Assembly: GCA_951217055.1 (NCBI GenBank)
Contig: OX578276.1
Location: 12,135,430 to 12,199,429 of the forward strand
Direction: 5' to 3'
DNA: 64,000 bases
Source of the DNA: Gerris lacustris
Lineage: Eukaryota > Arthropoda > Insecta > Hemiptera > Gerridae
This document shows, piece after piece, positions 34,440 through 44,522 of this stretch. The notes beneath the pieces were generated by a model. The model was not told where the DNA came from and did not search any database. It worked only from the letters and a program-made list of their open reading frames with translations. The first letter of the stretch is position 1, and every line of letters begins with the position of its first letter. A program made the position numbers and the translations under genes.

Positions 34440-35737
34440 ATTATAAGAAGGTGGCATGGCCAAAGAAGAAGAGGCAAAAAGAAAACAAGAGAGTGTCAAC
34501 ACTGCTATAACCTCCGGCAGGTTACCGCAGCGTCGTTCGCGTGCCCTAGTCGGAGGACTGAGATCAAAATCTGGGTCGGCATCTCCGTCATCAATTTCAC
34601 TAGAGCTAGAACTGGAAGAGTTAGAACTTGACTCACTTATGTACTCATCAGAAACTAAATTTGGCTTTTGTTTACTTTCTTGAAAATGGAGAATAGTGGG
34701 AGAACTAGCATCGTAAGAAACAGAATACATTACATTATTGTTATTTTCTGAAAGTTGCAATTTTTCTGGCATGGTTGGTAGTCTGTTTTTACCTTCCAGA
34801 GAAGTTTGTGGTGGAACATTTTCTTCGTTATCTTGTTTTGTTACAGCAGCAAGTGTATTTTCTGGGCGTTGTTTATCTTTTTGTTCTTGTGTGGGTGACA
34901 GGTTGCGGTTACCTTCTAGAGAGGGTTGTGGTGAAAAACATTGTGTGTTATCTGGTCTAGCAGCAAGTATATTTTGAGATAAATTATTATAATATTCTGA
35001 TGAGGGTATTATTATAAATTATTATAATATTCTGATGAGGGTGATGGTTTGTTTTTACCTTCTTGAGAGGGTTATGGAGAAAATTGTTTTTTGTTATCTT
35101 GTTTCATTATTGTAGTGGGTGCATTTTCTGATGGTTGTTTATTTTCTGGTGTGAGTGATTGTTTATTTTTACCTTCAACACAGGGTTGTGATGAAAAAAG
35201 TTGTGTGTCATCCGGTTTTTTTACTGTGGCGAGCCTATTTTCTGATACACTTTTATATCCATGTGCGGGTGATGGTTTGCCATTACCTTCTAGAAACACA
35301 TTATTTTTTTTTTGGTTTTTTACTTTAGCAAGTCTTAGAATATATGCTGACCGGCTTGAGAAATTCATAATGATTCAGCGACAATGCCACTTTTATTTTT
35401 TGAAAGAAAGGATTACTGTTTGATTTTTAAAAAGAGATACAATTCAAAATATTGCAATAAAAATATTAAAAACAAATCAGTACAACTTTATTAAGTAATA
35501 ATACATTTGAAATCATGCTGGGGTAATTTTCATGACACTGTACTCAGAAATTTTAGATTGGACTGTATTACTTTTTGTTGAGACAGGTGAAACAAAGGTA
35601 GAAGAGCTTGGGCTGGGGGGTAGAAACTCATGAGAAGAAAGAGTTGACTCGCAATTTGGAGGTGAATTTAACGGCTCATCGGGATCTTCTTCACTAGAAT
35701 TGCAATTGTTAACAGAACTGGAGACATGGATTGACAT
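34440..35737 (-). pseudogene. unrecognised repeat-rich acidic protein, probably multi-exon
   Basis: Three minus-strand stretches look like parts of one coding unit: 35,737-35,513 (MSIHVSSSVNNCNSSEEDPD...), 35,368-35,050, and 34,980-34,440. The middle parts repeat a unit of about 38 residues about four times (KPDDTQLFSSQPCVEGKNK, KQDNKKQFSPQPSQEGKNK, RPDNTQCFSPQPSLEGNRN, KQDNEENVPPQTSLEGKNR). Then come a serine run and an acidic block (SEIDDGDADPDFDLSPP). A stop and a ~30-bp tandem duplication (34,982-35,040) interrupt it, and hammerhead-bearing sequence truncates it at about 34,440. The function is unknown; it may be a host gene fragment or a companion protein of an element. Confidence 0.4.
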
Positions 35738-36039
35738 TTTATATTTTAATTCACAACAACAACTAAACTAAACATTACATTGACATTTGACACATGACAT
35801 ATTCATTCTTTTATATAACAAGAAGGATGCCTCCGCTCCATGTTTTTTTTTTTAAATTTGAGGTTGAAGATTTGTAACTTTCGGTACATTTACAGATAAG
35901 ATATTGCACTTAGCTAAAATTTTATCCAACAGTTCAAAATGATCCCAAATTTGGATTTTTTTACCCGTGTCTGAAAAGAAATAGATTCAATTTATTTAGA
36001 TGATCTTAATAAAACTATTTTTTTTAAAAAAAAAGGAAT

Positions 36040-36180
36040 GGAGAAAGAAGCTCCTCCTCTTTCAAATAATTAGTTCCGCTTTAGAAAAGAGCTGTTCACA
36101 AGGGACTGAAGAAGCTACTACGCACAATATTTCTTCATATCACCTTTGATAAGAATGCATTCCTAGTATAGATACCTCTG
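36040..36180 (-). pseudogene. hAT transposase C-terminal fragment
   Basis: Minus strand reads ILCVVASSVPCEQLFSKAEL then KRRSFF, the hAT dimerisation-domain signature (A.SVP.ER.FSKAG). Only about 45 residues survive, with a stop inside. Confidence 0.65.
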
Positions 36181-36357
36181 CAGTTCTATGATTGCTCGAC
36201 TTTTAGGAGTTTCTATGAAACGAATAGAAATAACTTAATAATTGACAATAGCTATATCTTTTTTATTTATCTACTTTTTATTAAAAAAAATGAACAAAAC
36301 AAATAATAAACTAAAAAAATTTTAGTTTATTAAGAAAAGCATTGAAATAGTTATTTA

Positions 36358-36705
36358 TGTAACTAGGCAGCAAAATGGAATTTTTCTGACGAATGATTAA
36401 GTTAGCCTCCGAGCCGAAGGCGAGGTCAGGCTATGGAAATTAATCGCCGAGGCGAAGCCGAGGCAGGTAATTTGGATTGACTGCCGAGGCAGGCAATATA
36501 TCAATATGAGGCAGAAATGTTTCCTTTGCTGCCTTGTTGCATACAATATTTTTCCTACTGGCGGCAGAAAAATGTTTCCTATAAATAATATTCATTTCAT
36601 AATACTTACTTACTTATCAAATACTATTATTGAACTATTCAAATTAAAAAAACAATCAAGCAACAATATCAAATGTTACAATGGCTTTACGATATTAGTC
36701 TAGCC
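36358..36705. repeat. MITE-like sequence with GCCGAGGCGAAGCCGAGGC hairpins
   Basis: TGTAACTAGGCAG is followed by several short GC-rich inverted words: GAGCCGAAGGCGAGG, CGCCGAGGCGAAGCCGAGGC and GCCGAGGCAGGC. A similar start (TGTAACTAGACAGAAAAGTG) and GACGAGCAAGAGCGAGTC occur at 41,400-41,460. Not coding. Borders are not resolved. Confidence 0.4.
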
Positions 36706-36750
36706 TGATCATACTAGAATTTAGCAAATCCCATGCATTGATATAGGTAA

Positions 36751-37561
36751 TTAAAATCGGTAATATGTAGATTCCCTATTACGTAAGCACGTTTTGAGAT
36801 AGTGGTATTTCTGGACGTTAGAAAGAGTAGCGTTGTTATAAATTAGCGTGAGGTAGTTTTCTTTAAATGAATTCGATTCTTTGAAATCGCCAGAAAAGAG
36901 AGGTAGAGAGATAAGGGGAAGAAGTACTCCGGTGTAGTGTGAGTAGTGATGTGCAATTCCCGGGAATTTAATATCCAGGGAATATTCCCTGGTTTTATGG
37001 TTTTTAGTAAAACCTAACATAATTAGTAGTTAGTGCTTACGTAATTAATCACCAGTTTCGACATACTCCTGTAAATCATTATCCTCCTTTCTGAAGCCAT
37101 AATTTTGTTTGTTGAACTGGAACGGATGCATTCATTAGCTTCCAATTATAAGATAGCTGTATGTATGTAAGCATTGCAGTTCTCTTAGATGTCGGACGTG
37201 TTCTCTTTTTGCTGTGAATCCAGGGAAAAGCACTAAAGGTACATTCTGTAGCAGCTGAAGTTGCTGGAGCACTTAAAATCCGAATAGCTACATCTGCAAT
37301 ATCACAGGTTCCTCGTAACCCTCTCCAACACAACAGAGGCTTGATATTGTTATTTTTATCCTGAAACCCTTCCAAAAGAAACTTTTTAGAAAATAGCCCT
37401 TGCTTATCCCTGTAGTCGGCAAGGTTTTCTCGAACTGTAGTGATGAATTCGATTCTTTGAAATCGCCAGAAAAGAGAGGTAGAGAGATAAGGGGAAGACG
37501 TACTCCGGTAGTGACATCTAATTTCATGTTTTTTTGCACATTCGCAAATAAAACTTAACAC
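36751..37561 (-). pseudogene. BEL gag fragment split by hAT transposase C-terminus
   Basis: The DUF1759 start (LPLISLPLFSGDFKESNSFK) appears twice, at about 36,943-36,868 and 37,512-37,441, from near-identical 70-bp stretches. The lower copy continues LTLIYNNATLSNVQKYHYLK. Between them 37,440-37,079 encodes a hAT dimerisation domain, ILSAPATSAATECTFSAFPW then HSKKRTRPTSKRT and YNWKLMNAS. GTGATGTGCAATTCCCGGGAA at 36,950 resembles a hAT end. The reading frame 37,561-37,079 is thus a chimera of two transposons. Stops and shifts are present. Confidence 0.7.
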
Positions 37562-38037
37562 CTTACAACCCTAGTGGTTTCAAAATTTTCCCTTGACAAG
37601 ATGGATCCAAAAGATGAGCAGCCAAGTGGATGTGAGTAGACTTGGGGCCACTTGAGCCAGACGCTGACGTCAGCAAGACTGGCGCCAAGTGAACTACCCT
37701 ACCGCAACCCCCCACCCCTTGTCTAGGTCAAGTTCTTGACCTACCTCACCCCCTGACCTACCTCAACCTTGTTGTTGTTTTGATTTTTGGTGCCTTCCCC
37801 CTCCCCTCCTACTTTTCGTATTTATTATTTTTGAATTTGCCGGGTTACCCCCCCTCTGTGCCCCCCTCTTACGTCACGTGTCGGCCATGCTGGATTCTGA
37901 ATTTTCGTATTTATTATTTTTGAATTTGCCGGGTTACCCCCCTCCTACCTAGTACGTCAAATACTTTTATTATTTTCAATTTGAATATAGCGCCCTCGCC
38001 TCTGAACCTGGGGCCTGTAAACGTTAAAAATGTATAT

Positions 38038-38105
38038 CTGGGATTTGAACCCCGACTTCCCAGGTGTCGAGCGAACACTCTACCGACTTAGACATTTGAC
38101 CGCTT
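38038..38105 (-). other. tRNA-like pol III box segment (left arm)
   Basis: Minus strand carries TGTCTAAGTCGG (A-box-like) and GGTTCAAATCC (perfect B box) at normal tRNA spacing, with GTGTT/GACAC pairing between them. The acceptor stem does not pair and the anticodon loop is irregular, so it is a tRNA-derived segment, not a tRNA gene. It is repeated in the right arm and at 40,341. Confidence 0.6.
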
Positions 38106-38290
38106 GGAAAACAATGTACAAATGCATCTATAAGAGAGAACAGAGGTTCTTCTGTTTTTAAAAGGGGAGCAACAATCTAAAGAAGCATTGATGGGATTGT
38201 TTATGCAACTTCTTTTATGTTGGTAAATTCTATTTTTTAGGTATTGTGAGGTAAACCCACCATGCAAAATAAACTAACTCATTCATAATC

Positions 38291-38332
38291 TTGCCTTGAA
38301 GAAGGAAATATATTTTCCGAAACGTCGGCAAA
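38291..38332 (+). ncRNA. hammerhead-like ribozyme motif 3 (left arm)
   Basis: TTGAAGA (first core base changed from C), stem II GGAAA/TTTCC, GAAA C, GUC. TTGCC before and GGCAA after pair as stem I. Its inverted copy is at 49,201-49,244. Confidence 0.55.
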
Positions 38333-38493
38333 CTAAAACATTGTGTTTTTTTACTTTTGACTGATCCTCGCTATCCATAAAATATCTATTAACTATAAAT
38401 ATAATTCATTTGTCTACTACTTAATTACCAATAAATGAAGTGTTAAAATTAACAATAAATGTGAAATAACTTATTTGAATACAATTTGTTACA

Positions 38494-39600
38494 TCTATAT
38501 ATATAAAAGTCAACGTATGTGTGTGTGTGTTTGTTCTTTATACAAATCTACAGTTTTAGTCCGATCTCGATGAAAATTTGCACACTTGACCTTCAAAGCA
38601 AGGGGAAAATCAAGGTCTACATAAATTTTCGAAATTTAAATTTTTGTACACAGGGGTACGGGGTACAAGTAATGAATACGGGATCAAAATAATGAATACC
38701 CTTTATGATGCATATCGTTGAAAAGCTCTTTAAGGGTATAGTAATTGTTGTTATGTATAGTTTTGTCATATTTTCATTTAGGAGGGGGGTAAAATGGAAA
38801 ATATAGATATATCTGTATATAAAAAGAAGAGTATCTATATAAGAGAATGTATTTTATACAAATCTACAGTTTTATCCCAATTTGATGAATATTTACACTC
38901 TTTTTCTTCCAAACAAGGTGTAGGTCACTGCCTACATGATTTTCCGAAATTAAAATTTTGGTACACAGAGGTACGGGGTACAAATGTTAAAGTAATGGAT
39001 ACCCTTCATGATGCATATTGCTGAAAAGCTCTTTAAGAGTACATTAATTGTTGTTAAGTACGTTTTTGTTATATTTTTATTTAGGAGGGGGGTAAAATGG
39101 AAATGTATATCTATATCTATAAAAGTCAACGTATGTGTGAGTGTGTTTATGTTCTTTATACAAATCGACAGTTTTAATTCGATCTCGATAAAAATTTGCT
39201 CACTTGACCTTCAAAGCAAGGGGAAGATCTCTGTCTACATAAATGTTCGAAATTTAAGTTTTGGTACAAAGGGGTACGGTGTAAAAGTGTCAAAGTAATG
39301 GATTCCCTTTATATGATGCATATCGTTGAAAAGCACTTTGAGAGAAAAGTAATTGTTGTTATGTACAATTTTATTTAGGAGGGGGTAAAATGGAAATTTA
39401 TAGCTATATATATAAAACGAACAAGTTAAGAAAAAACTATGTTAAAACTATTAAATTTTCAATGTCACATCTTGACATATGACACAACAAGTAATGAATA
39501 CGGGGTCAATGTAATGAATACCCTTCATTATGCAAAAGCTCTTTAAGAGTACAGTAATAGTTTTTATGTACAGTTTAGTCATATTTTAATTTAGGGGGGG
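38494..39600 (+). repeat. ~300-bp tandem units in the left arm
   Basis: Four successive units, the last partial, begin near 38,494, 38,800, 39,105 and 39,410. Shared words are CTTTATACAAATC, GGTACGGGGTACAA, GATGCATAT, AAAGCTCTTTAAG and TTTAGGAGGGGGGTAAAATG. Mirror copies fill about 47,690-49,040 in the right arm, and a diverged copy lies at about 57,120-57,290 inside gypsy element F. So the unit is also dispersed. Confidence 0.8.
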
Positions 39601-39842
39601 GGCGAATTTAGGATATTTGTAATTAGCTTATCAAAGAGGAGGGGGTATAGAAATAGGTGGGAGAGATAGAATCTAGATATTCTTGCATAGTAAAATAATC
39701 TGGGAGGGCCGCGACCCACCAGGGGGCCTCGAAAGGTAGTTAGGTACTAAGTATATTATATGTATTTGGAGATTTTAAGGGGGCCGTCAGGGCCGTGGTT
39801 ACCAAAAGGTTAAGAACCACTGCACTAAAGGATATGTAATAC

Positions 39843-39853
39843 GTGTGTCTGTG

Positions 39854-39902
<49 letters not shown>

Positions 39903-40034
39903 GTGTATGTGTGTAAGTGTTATATAGTTAGTTGCTTAAATACTTATATATAATATAATAAATTGTTTTTAACAATTTTCAGTTTATCATTAAATATATC
40001 TAGAGTTGTAGAGTGACAAAGAAAGAAAATACAG

Positions 40035-40131
<97 letters not shown>
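39843..40131. repeat. (GT)n and (TA)n microsatellites
   Basis: A GT run at about 39,843-39,900 and a TA run at about 40,043-40,131 with one TGTA interruption. Frames called here are artefacts. Confidence 0.95.
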
Positions 40132-40133
<2 letters not shown>

Positions 40134-40276
40134 AACAACTAAAAATAAAATTATTATGAGAGATCTAAGCTTGTCAGCAAAAAAATAATACAATGGAAAA
40201 AACACGTGCCGTTTCCGTTAGCCTTGCCTTCGCTCTACTTCCCTCTCTCTCTACTCCTTATAAGGTATAGGAAAGA

Positions 40277-40832
40277 GAAAGAGAGTATGAAAATGTCGAC
40301 CTCTGTTCTCTCTTATAGATGCATTTGTACATTGTTTTCCAAGCGGTCAAATGTCTAAGTCGATAGAGCGTTCGCTCGGCACCTGGGAAGTCGGGGTTCA
40401 AATCCCAGATATACATTTTTAACGTTTACAGGCCCCAGGTTCAGAGGCGAGGGCGCTATATTCAAATTGAAAATAATAAAAGTAATTGACGTACTAGGTA
40501 GTCTAGGAGGGGGGTAACCCGGCAAATTCAAAAATAATAAATACGAAAATTCAGAATCCAGCATGGCCGACACGTGACGTAAGAGGGGGGCTCAGAGGGG
40601 GGGGTAACCCGGCAAATTCAAAAATAATAAATACGAAAATTCAGAATCCAGCATGGCCGACACGTGACGTAAGAGGGGGGCTCAGAGGGGGGTAACCCGG
40701 CAAATTCAAAAATAATAAATACGAAAAGTAGGAGGGGAGGGGGAAGGCACCAAAAATCAAAACAACAACAAGGTTGAGGTAGGTCAGGGGGTGAGGTAGG
40801 TCAAGAACTTGACCTAGACAAGGTGGTCAATT
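40277..40832 (+). repeat. third, truncated copy of the element's terminal arm
   Basis: Same orientation as the right arm: it matches about 49,395-49,816 from ACCTCTGTTCTCTCTTATAG through the tRNA-like segment (40,341-40,409) to GACCTAGACAAGG, then stops ~82 bp short of the terminus. It holds about 2.5 copies of an 86-bp tandem (GGGTAACCCGGCAAATTC ... CACGTGACGTAAGAGGGGGG), where the arms hold 1.5. It suggests an earlier rearrangement or a nested relative. Confidence 0.8.
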
Positions 40833-42434
40833 TCCACTACAGTCATGTGGAAATCCAGAGGCGTCCACACACCAAATATACATTTCTTCTTTTTAGTTAT
40901 AAACAGTTGCCCTTAAATCTGAAAATATAAAATAGTGAATTCAGTAACCAATAGTACAGTTTCGAATAAAACCATTTTCAATTTTCTTAGACATAGTAGA
41001 TTGAAACTCGATTTACTGGAAATTCAAATTATGCCTAAACTTTCTCATTCTTATTGAGTAATCAAAATATTAAGACACAATGAGTGCAGCTGCATTGGTC
41101 TTAGTTATTTAGTTTAAGTTATAGACAATATCACCAAAATGAAATAAGTGAAATATTTGAAAGAGTAAAGAAAGTACAGCAGAGTGTTTAGAAGTAACCA
41201 CGTACAAAAAAGTATGTTATTATGCTTACTTTGAATTCTACATAAAATTTATGAGAAGTATCAATAGTTAGGTTTTTAAAAAAATAAAAAAATGTTTTGG
41301 ATACATCGCAAATATATATAAGTAAATAGCTAAAGAAAGACGTTGTTTTCATTATTTAAAATATAAAAAAAAGGATAAACATAAACATAATAGTACATTA
41401 TGTAACTAGACAGAAAAGTGGCATTTTATTGCTACGGAAATGACGAGCAAGAGCGAGTCAATGAATAATTTCCAAAGCTATAAAAACCCTCTACTGACTT
41501 TTTTTTTGAGAGAGCGCATTATAAAAAATAACAAAAATGTTTGACCAATTATGACGTCATATCAACCAATGTTGATTCGTGTTACAAACCATACGAATTG
41601 GCCCAGTTTTATGTTCCAATATTACAAGATAGAAAATAAACTAAAAAACCAGGATTGCGTGTTGCTAATTAATAGTATATTATGTTACAAGGCTGTGAAG
41701 TGTGAAGTGAGTTTTTTCTTTACCGCGGCTATTACATTTACTGCCGAGCGAAGCGAGACAGTAAATATTGCCAAGGTAAAGATAAACACTTCACAGTCGC
41801 GTAGCATATGCTATTTTTTCCGAGGTAGCAGACAATGAAAAAACATTAAATATTAATCACTAATCAATATATAATAATAACAAATATTAGTACATACTTA
41901 AGACTTAAAAAAAGAAACCTTAAAATGAGGTTACACTATAAGAAAAGATAAATAAAACGCATTGACATCTAGCGGATTTTTATCGTACTAGAAGCATTTC
42001 TACAAAGACTGCAGCACTACTAACGGAAGTTTTGACAACTACCCGCCGGAAATAAAAATTTTTGTAGTGCCTAGGACGTAAAAGATTTTTTCTTTACAGC
42101 TAGGAGTAATGAAAAGATTTTTTAAGTCCACGTAATGGAAAAATGGATTTTAGCTATGTTTTTTAGGCTCTAAAGTTACTATTTCACAGCCTACCACGGA
42201 AAAAATAAATTTTATGTACTTTTAAAGAAATCTAAAAATGTATAAACCTCGAGAACTAAAGTTTATTGAGGTCAAGTAAAGAACATTTTTTGTCACAAAT
42301 TTGATTTTTAAAATCATCCCCTTTTCGGTCTATTTGCTTACACGAATCACCCTGTATATTTTATAATTTATTAAAAAATTAATAAGTAAATACCTGATAG
42401 TAGTAGTTGTGTTTTTTATTAATTGTTTTATTTT
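40833..42434. other. non-coding interior, with a hairpin at 41,690-41,805
   Basis: AT-rich. CTGTGAAGTGT at about 41,692 and ACACTTCACAG at about 41,795, with inner CTTTACC/GGTAAAG and ATTTACTG/CAGTAAAT, form a long imperfect hairpin around GCCGAGCGAAGCGAGA. No gene recognised; the frame at 41,551 covers this hairpin. Confidence 0.5.
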
Positions 42435-42468
42435 TTAGAAGGCATGTAATTTTTTTTCCTCGATCCCT

Positions 42469-42526
42469 TGGCTTATTGTCCTGTTGTGACAATAAGGAGG
42501 GCTTATTGTCCTGTTGTGACAATAAG
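42469..42526. repeat. 28-bp tandem duplication with an internal hairpin
   Basis: GGCTTATTGTCCTGTTGTGA and its continuation CAATAAGGAG occur twice in a row; ATTGTC/GACAAT inside each can pair. On the minus strand it duplicates PPYCHNRTIS in frame within the YqaJ domain, just after VEVK. Confidence 0.85.
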
Positions 42527-44054
42527 GAGGGCGCTTTACTTCAACTGTTATGTCCTCATCCAATATGCCATCCGGGGGTCCAAAAATGGGTTGACAATAT
42601 CGATAAACAGTCCACACTCAGCAATGCGCTGTTCTGTAGCTTCTTCTACACCTTCCAAGGCATCCCTCTCGTGAATGCGTCCATATTCTAAATATTTGGA
42701 GGTTATGGGCGGATCGTATAGAAGTTGGCAAACCATTCTAGCCGAATTAGTAGAAGGCCTCATGTGGCAAATTTCTCCAAAATTTGAGGCAGACAATCTT
42801 TTCCTCTTTTCTTCCTGCCATAAAAGACCCTTATCAACTCTAGGGAGGGCTTCAATATTTTGCGCCTTTTCATCCTCTACTTCAATGTTTTTAAAAATTC
42901 GCTTTTGGCATCTTCTAATGGACTGGGGGTCATATCGGGCTGGTTAGCATTGGGGCCATAGAAATTGTCCATTGGAAAACTAAGCTTCTTCCTGACTGTG
43001 CGCTTCGTCTTCCTATTTTTTTTTTCTGCGCTTTCTCTCTAATCTTTTTGATGCAGAGCTCGGGCTAGAAAGGAACATATTCTTGTGTATTCTGCTGTGA
43101 AGCGTCTTAGTGTTATGAGATACAACAGCTGCGTAGCATCTCCTTTGGTAAGAACCTCTCTGTGCAAAATTAATTCTCTTGCCTCCTATCATTTTGGCTA
43201 TGATAGAATTAAATTCTTCGGCACAATTACTAGTCAAATTTTGGATGAGGCTGTTACTGTGTCTTGCCAAGTTATAAATTATTTTTAACAACCTTGTCCA
43301 TAACCCTTCTTTCATCATTTGAAGGACTAGGTTTTCTTCGTTTTCTTTCGCTCCTTTGCGAAAATATGTATCACACTTTTCGTGAGTTCCGAAAATATGC
43401 GCCGGAGCATTTATGATGTCTTTCCTCAGTGGAGCAATTTGTTCTTGAAGAGTAAGGTCCATAGCTTGCCGGTAAACAATCGCTCTTTTAATCCCTACTC
43501 TTATTTTAATTATTTTTTCTTCAGAAATCTTTTTTCTCAGAAAACATGGCCCAGCATACTTATTTTTTGTTAAATCTTTTAACTTGTTGCAAAAGTTTCT
43601 GAGAAGGTGGTTACTGCATTCAATTTTTTCAACTGAAACATCTTTATATGGCCTTTCTGACACGATTTTGTGATAAACGCTACTATCACCATTTGCTACT
43701 AATTTATTATACATCAGTCCATATATCGCATCGCTGCGCTTGAAACCTTCTAAAACAGCTTCACTCTCCATTGCAGTGGAATTTCCATAATAATTTTTAT
43801 AACATTTGTGATCATGGCTGGCGATTTCTGTTCTAGAATCTTTTTCGCATATGGAACAAAATTTATTTTTTACTCCAAGAAATAAAACTTTTTTAGTTCT
43901 GTAACCAATTATGGTAGCCTGGAAAATAAATAATAAGAACTAATTAAAAAAGGATTGACAAAAAAAATTAAGTTAATTTTGTATCTTGGGTGGGCAAGGG
44001 TGGTGCAAGGAAGACGTGGTTTTTGAGTTATAGATCAGCGTTCGGTAACTTATC

Positions 44055-44296
44055 ATTATAAAAACCGGAAGTACGAAGGAATTAGATTACTTACCTAAGG
44101 GTGGTGATTGACCTTAGTTTGGAATGGGATAAACCCTTGATGAGATTATTTTTCTGTGAATATTTATTAGTATTTACAATTTGTTCATGAAAGGGTAGTT
44201 CTTTAAAAATAAAGGGTTCATCCCATTCCAATGCTAATGTCAATCACCACCCATAGATAAGTAATCCCATTCATTTATCCTTCCGCTTTTTATAAT
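44055..44296. mobile_element. 242-bp MITE-like inverted repeat in the transposase intron
   Basis: ATTATAAAAACCGGAAG at the left faces CTTCCGCTTTTTATAAT (with small differences) at the right. The inner arms also pair (GGTGGTGATTGACCTTAG / CTAATGTCAATCACCACC). It lies inside the intron of the Mutator/YqaJ gene. Confidence 0.7.
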
Positions 44297-44488
44297 CCTA
44301 TAGATAATGACTAATTTATGACGTTCTCCCAGAGAGACATATTAATGACTTCACAAGTGAGTTAAACTAATTCATTTATATTTGGTTTAGATTATTGTAA
44401 TTAAGGAATTTATACAACATGTAATTATATTCTAGCTAGAGGATATGAGAAATTGACATTTTTGTTTGCTTGTTTTAATAAATAAATA

Positions 44489-44522
44489 CTGAAGATGACC
44501 TTAGTCAGGGTCGAAACGTGCT
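44489..44522 (+). ncRNA. hammerhead-like motif 4, degenerate
   Basis: CTGAAGA, stem II GACC/GGTC, GAAA C then GTG. The NUH site is spoiled (G in place of H) and stem I is weak, so this copy is probably inactive. It sits in the transposase intron. Confidence 0.4.

Larger units (their letters stand above)
37635..39701 (+). repeat. left inverted arm of the 12-kb element
   Basis: About 2.07 kb. From the outside in: the terminal ~140 bp identical to the right end; a partial 86-bp tandem (GGGTTACCCCC...CACGTGACG type); a tRNA-like segment (minus); hammerhead-like motif 3; then about four copies of a ~300-bp unit from 38,494 (AAAAGTCAACGTATGTGTG ... TTTAGGAGGGGGGTAAAATG). The right arm is slightly longer because of indels, for example extra sequence at about 47,860-48,000. 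The frames at 38,794 and 39,008 are repeat sequence, and their copies appear in the other arm. Confidence 0.9.

Noticed and set aside
38494..39600. Regular repeats that could suggest a CRISPR-like array
   Set aside because: Units are ~300 bp contiguous tandem copies with no short repeat/unique spacer pattern, in eukaryotic transposon DNA.
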